Shown here in pieces: positions 5,294 to 6,478 of a stretch of DNA of 6,478 nt (position 1 is its first letter; every line of letters starts with the position of its first letter). The stretch comes from Chloroflexia bacterium (GTDB taxonomy: Bacteria; Chloroflexota; Chloroflexia; Thermomicrobiales; UBA6265), in contig JACCUV010000227.1 of NCBI GenBank assembly GCA_013698495.1, forward strand, positions 1-6,478, written 5' to 3'. The position numbers were made by a program, and so were the translations under genes. Below the pieces are notes generated by a model. The model did no database searches and was not told the origin of the DNA. It worked only from the letters and a program-made list of their open reading frames with translations.

Positions 5294-6478
5294 GTGCACG
5301 AAACGCGCCGGTTGGCGGGCTATCTCCGGTCATACAGACTCTGGGTGATCCTCGCGCCGATGATGATGGCGATCGAAGTCGCGATGGACCTGCTTCAACC
5401 ATGGCTAATTGAGCGCATCATCGACGAAGGCGTCGCCCAATCCGATCTCGATCTCGTGCGCGAGACCGGTCTGATCATGATCGGCGTCGCCCTCGTGGGC
5501 ATGATCGGTGGCGTGTTCTGCGGTGTCTTCGCGGTTCGCGCCGCCCAGGGATTCGGCGCGGACCTGCGCGGCTCGTTATTTCGGAAGGTGCAAGACCTCT
5601 CGTTCGGTAATCTCGACAAACTCGAAACGGGTGGCCTGATCACGCGCCTGACCAACGACGTCACGCAACTCACCGATACGGTTGCGATGTTGCTGCGGGT
5701 GATGGTCCGCGTGCCTCTCCTGCTTTTCGGCAGCCTGATCATGGCAACGATCACCAGTCCCAGGCTGGCGTTGCTGTTCTTTATGCTGATCCCGTTGGTG
5801 GCGGTGGTCATCGTCGTCATCATCCGGATTGCGTATCCGATGTTCAAGGTCGTCCAGAAGAAACTCGATCGACTCAACATCGTGATGCAGGAGAACCTGG
5901 CGGGGGTCCGCGTGGTGCGTGTCTTCGCCCGCTCCGGGCACGAGACGGCGCGATTCGAGACCGCCAATGCCGATCATCGCGACACCACGATCGCGGTCAT
6001 CCGCTACGTGGTGGTCGTGATGCCGCTGCTGATGTTCATCGTCAACGTCGGAATCGTCGCCACACTCTGGTTCGGTGGCCGCATGATCGATACGGGAGAT
6101 CTCGAAGTAGGTCAGTTGATCGCCTTCTCCAACTACCTGCTCCAGAGCCTGATGGCGATCATGTTCCTCTCGATGCTGGTGATCCGATTTGCCCGCGCCG
6201 AAGCATCGGCGGGCCGGGTCAACGAGGTGCTCGACAGTGTGCCGGAGGTGGCGAACCCGCCAACGCCGATCGAGCACTTCCGGCCGCGCGGTCAGGTCAC
6301 CTTCGACAGCGTCTCGTTCGCCTTCGATGACGACTCCGAACCCGTCCTCCGCGGTATTTCCTTCACTGTCGAAGCGGGCCAGACCGTGGCAATTCTCGGG
6401 GCCACCGGATCGGGTAAATCGAGCCTCGTCAGTCTGATCCCGCGGTTCTACGACCCGACTGAGGGTTGGGTCCTGATC
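5294..6478 (+). CDS. ABC exporter half-transporter, permease-ATPase fusion (3' end outside window)
   Basis: The first 395 residues of a type I (type IV fold) ABC exporter are visible; the family is usually about 580-600 residues, so roughly the last 190 are missing. The transmembrane domain has six predicted spans at about 15-37, 57-81, 131-153, 157-180, 237-262 and 275-300. Typical family segments occur between them: DLLQPWLIERIIDEGV (32-47), GGLITRLTNDVTQL (113-126) and ENLAGVRVVRVFARS (200-214). The nucleotide-binding domain begins at about 333 (QVTFDSVSFAF), and Walker A is GATGSGKS at 369-376. The Q-loop, signature motif and Walker B lie past the window edge. It sits in the plasma membrane as a homo- or heterodimer and exports lipids, drugs or peptides; the substrate cannot be read from the sequence. 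A partner half-transporter may follow downstream. The long spacer before it contains inverted repeats that may affect expression. Confidence 0.94.
   Translation, partial: MHETRRLAGYLRSYRLWVILAPMMMAIEVAMDLLQPWLIERIIDEGVAQSDLDLVRETGLIMIGVALVGMIGGVFCGVFAVRAAQGFGADLRGSLFRKVQDLSFGNLDKLETGGLITRLTNDVTQLTDTVAMLLRVMVRVPLLLFGSLIMATITSPRLALLFFMLIPLVAVVIVVIIRIAYPMFKVVQKKLDRLNIVMQENLAGVRVVRVFARSGHETARFETANADHRDTTIAVIRYVVVVMPLLMFIVNVGIVATLWFGGRMIDTGDLEVGQLIAFSNYLLQSLMAIMFLSMLVIRFARAEASAGRVNEVLDSVPEVANPPTPIEHFRPRGQVTFDSVSFAFDDDSEPVLRGISFTVEAGQTVAILGATGSGKSSLVSLIPRFYDPTEGWVLI

Noticed and set aside
5024..5299. Minus-strand open frame of 91 residues with a Cys-rich patch (PECGACVNQDSC).
   Set aside because: The paired cysteines look like a metal site, but the GTG start overlaps the ABC exporter start, no RBS is present, and the second half reads like random sequence.
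5395..6277. Long minus-strand open frames, one very rich in His, Asp and Arg, opposite the ABC exporter.
   Set aside because: They are antisense shadows of a strongly conserved transporter; the low-complexity composition is a by-product of the hydrophobic codons on the other strand.

Overview
The window is a GC-rich (roughly 60-65% by eye), gene-dense bacterial segment. It shows strong Shine-Dalgarno sites, several GTG starts and gene pairs that overlap or nearly touch. The gene content and a tentative match to a palindromic repeat I associate with Chloroflexota-like genomes fit that phylum (Thermomicrobia-like), but this lineage call is inference and weak.

Left part, plus strand (1-2086): the C-terminal end of a probable dihydrodipicolinate synthase gene (dapA) overlaps the start of dihydrodipicolinate reductase (dapB) in a TGATG junction. 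A stand-alone MetE-C-type methionine synthase family gene follows after 43 bases. dapA and dapB catalyse consecutive steps of the diaminopimelate/lysine pathway. The MetE-like gene has a strong ribosome binding site and an ATG-ATG start, but the next codon is an in-frame amber stop. The reading frame beyond it is intact and conserved, including the expected N-terminal substrate-binding motif and all four zinc ligands.

Middle (2220-4070): an aminoglycoside-phosphotransferase-fold kinase gene (plus) converges on an ANT(6)-like aminoglycoside nucleotidyltransferase gene (minus). Only 9 bases separate them, and their two stop codons form the ends of a small inverted repeat. Upstream of the nucleotidyltransferase is a REP/MITE-like palindrome (4129-4156).

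Right part (4192-6478): a minus-strand gene encodes an exported, very acidic protein of unknown function. A 319-base divergent spacer follows, with several overlapping inverted repeats. The plus-strand gene beyond it encodes an ABC exporter half-transporter (transmembrane domain fused to ATPase domain) that runs off the window just after its Walker A motif.

No tRNA, rRNA, CRISPR array or transposase gene was seen. No clearly new multi-gene system is evident. The points most worth checking are the amber codon in the MetE-like gene and the structured spacer before the ABC exporter.
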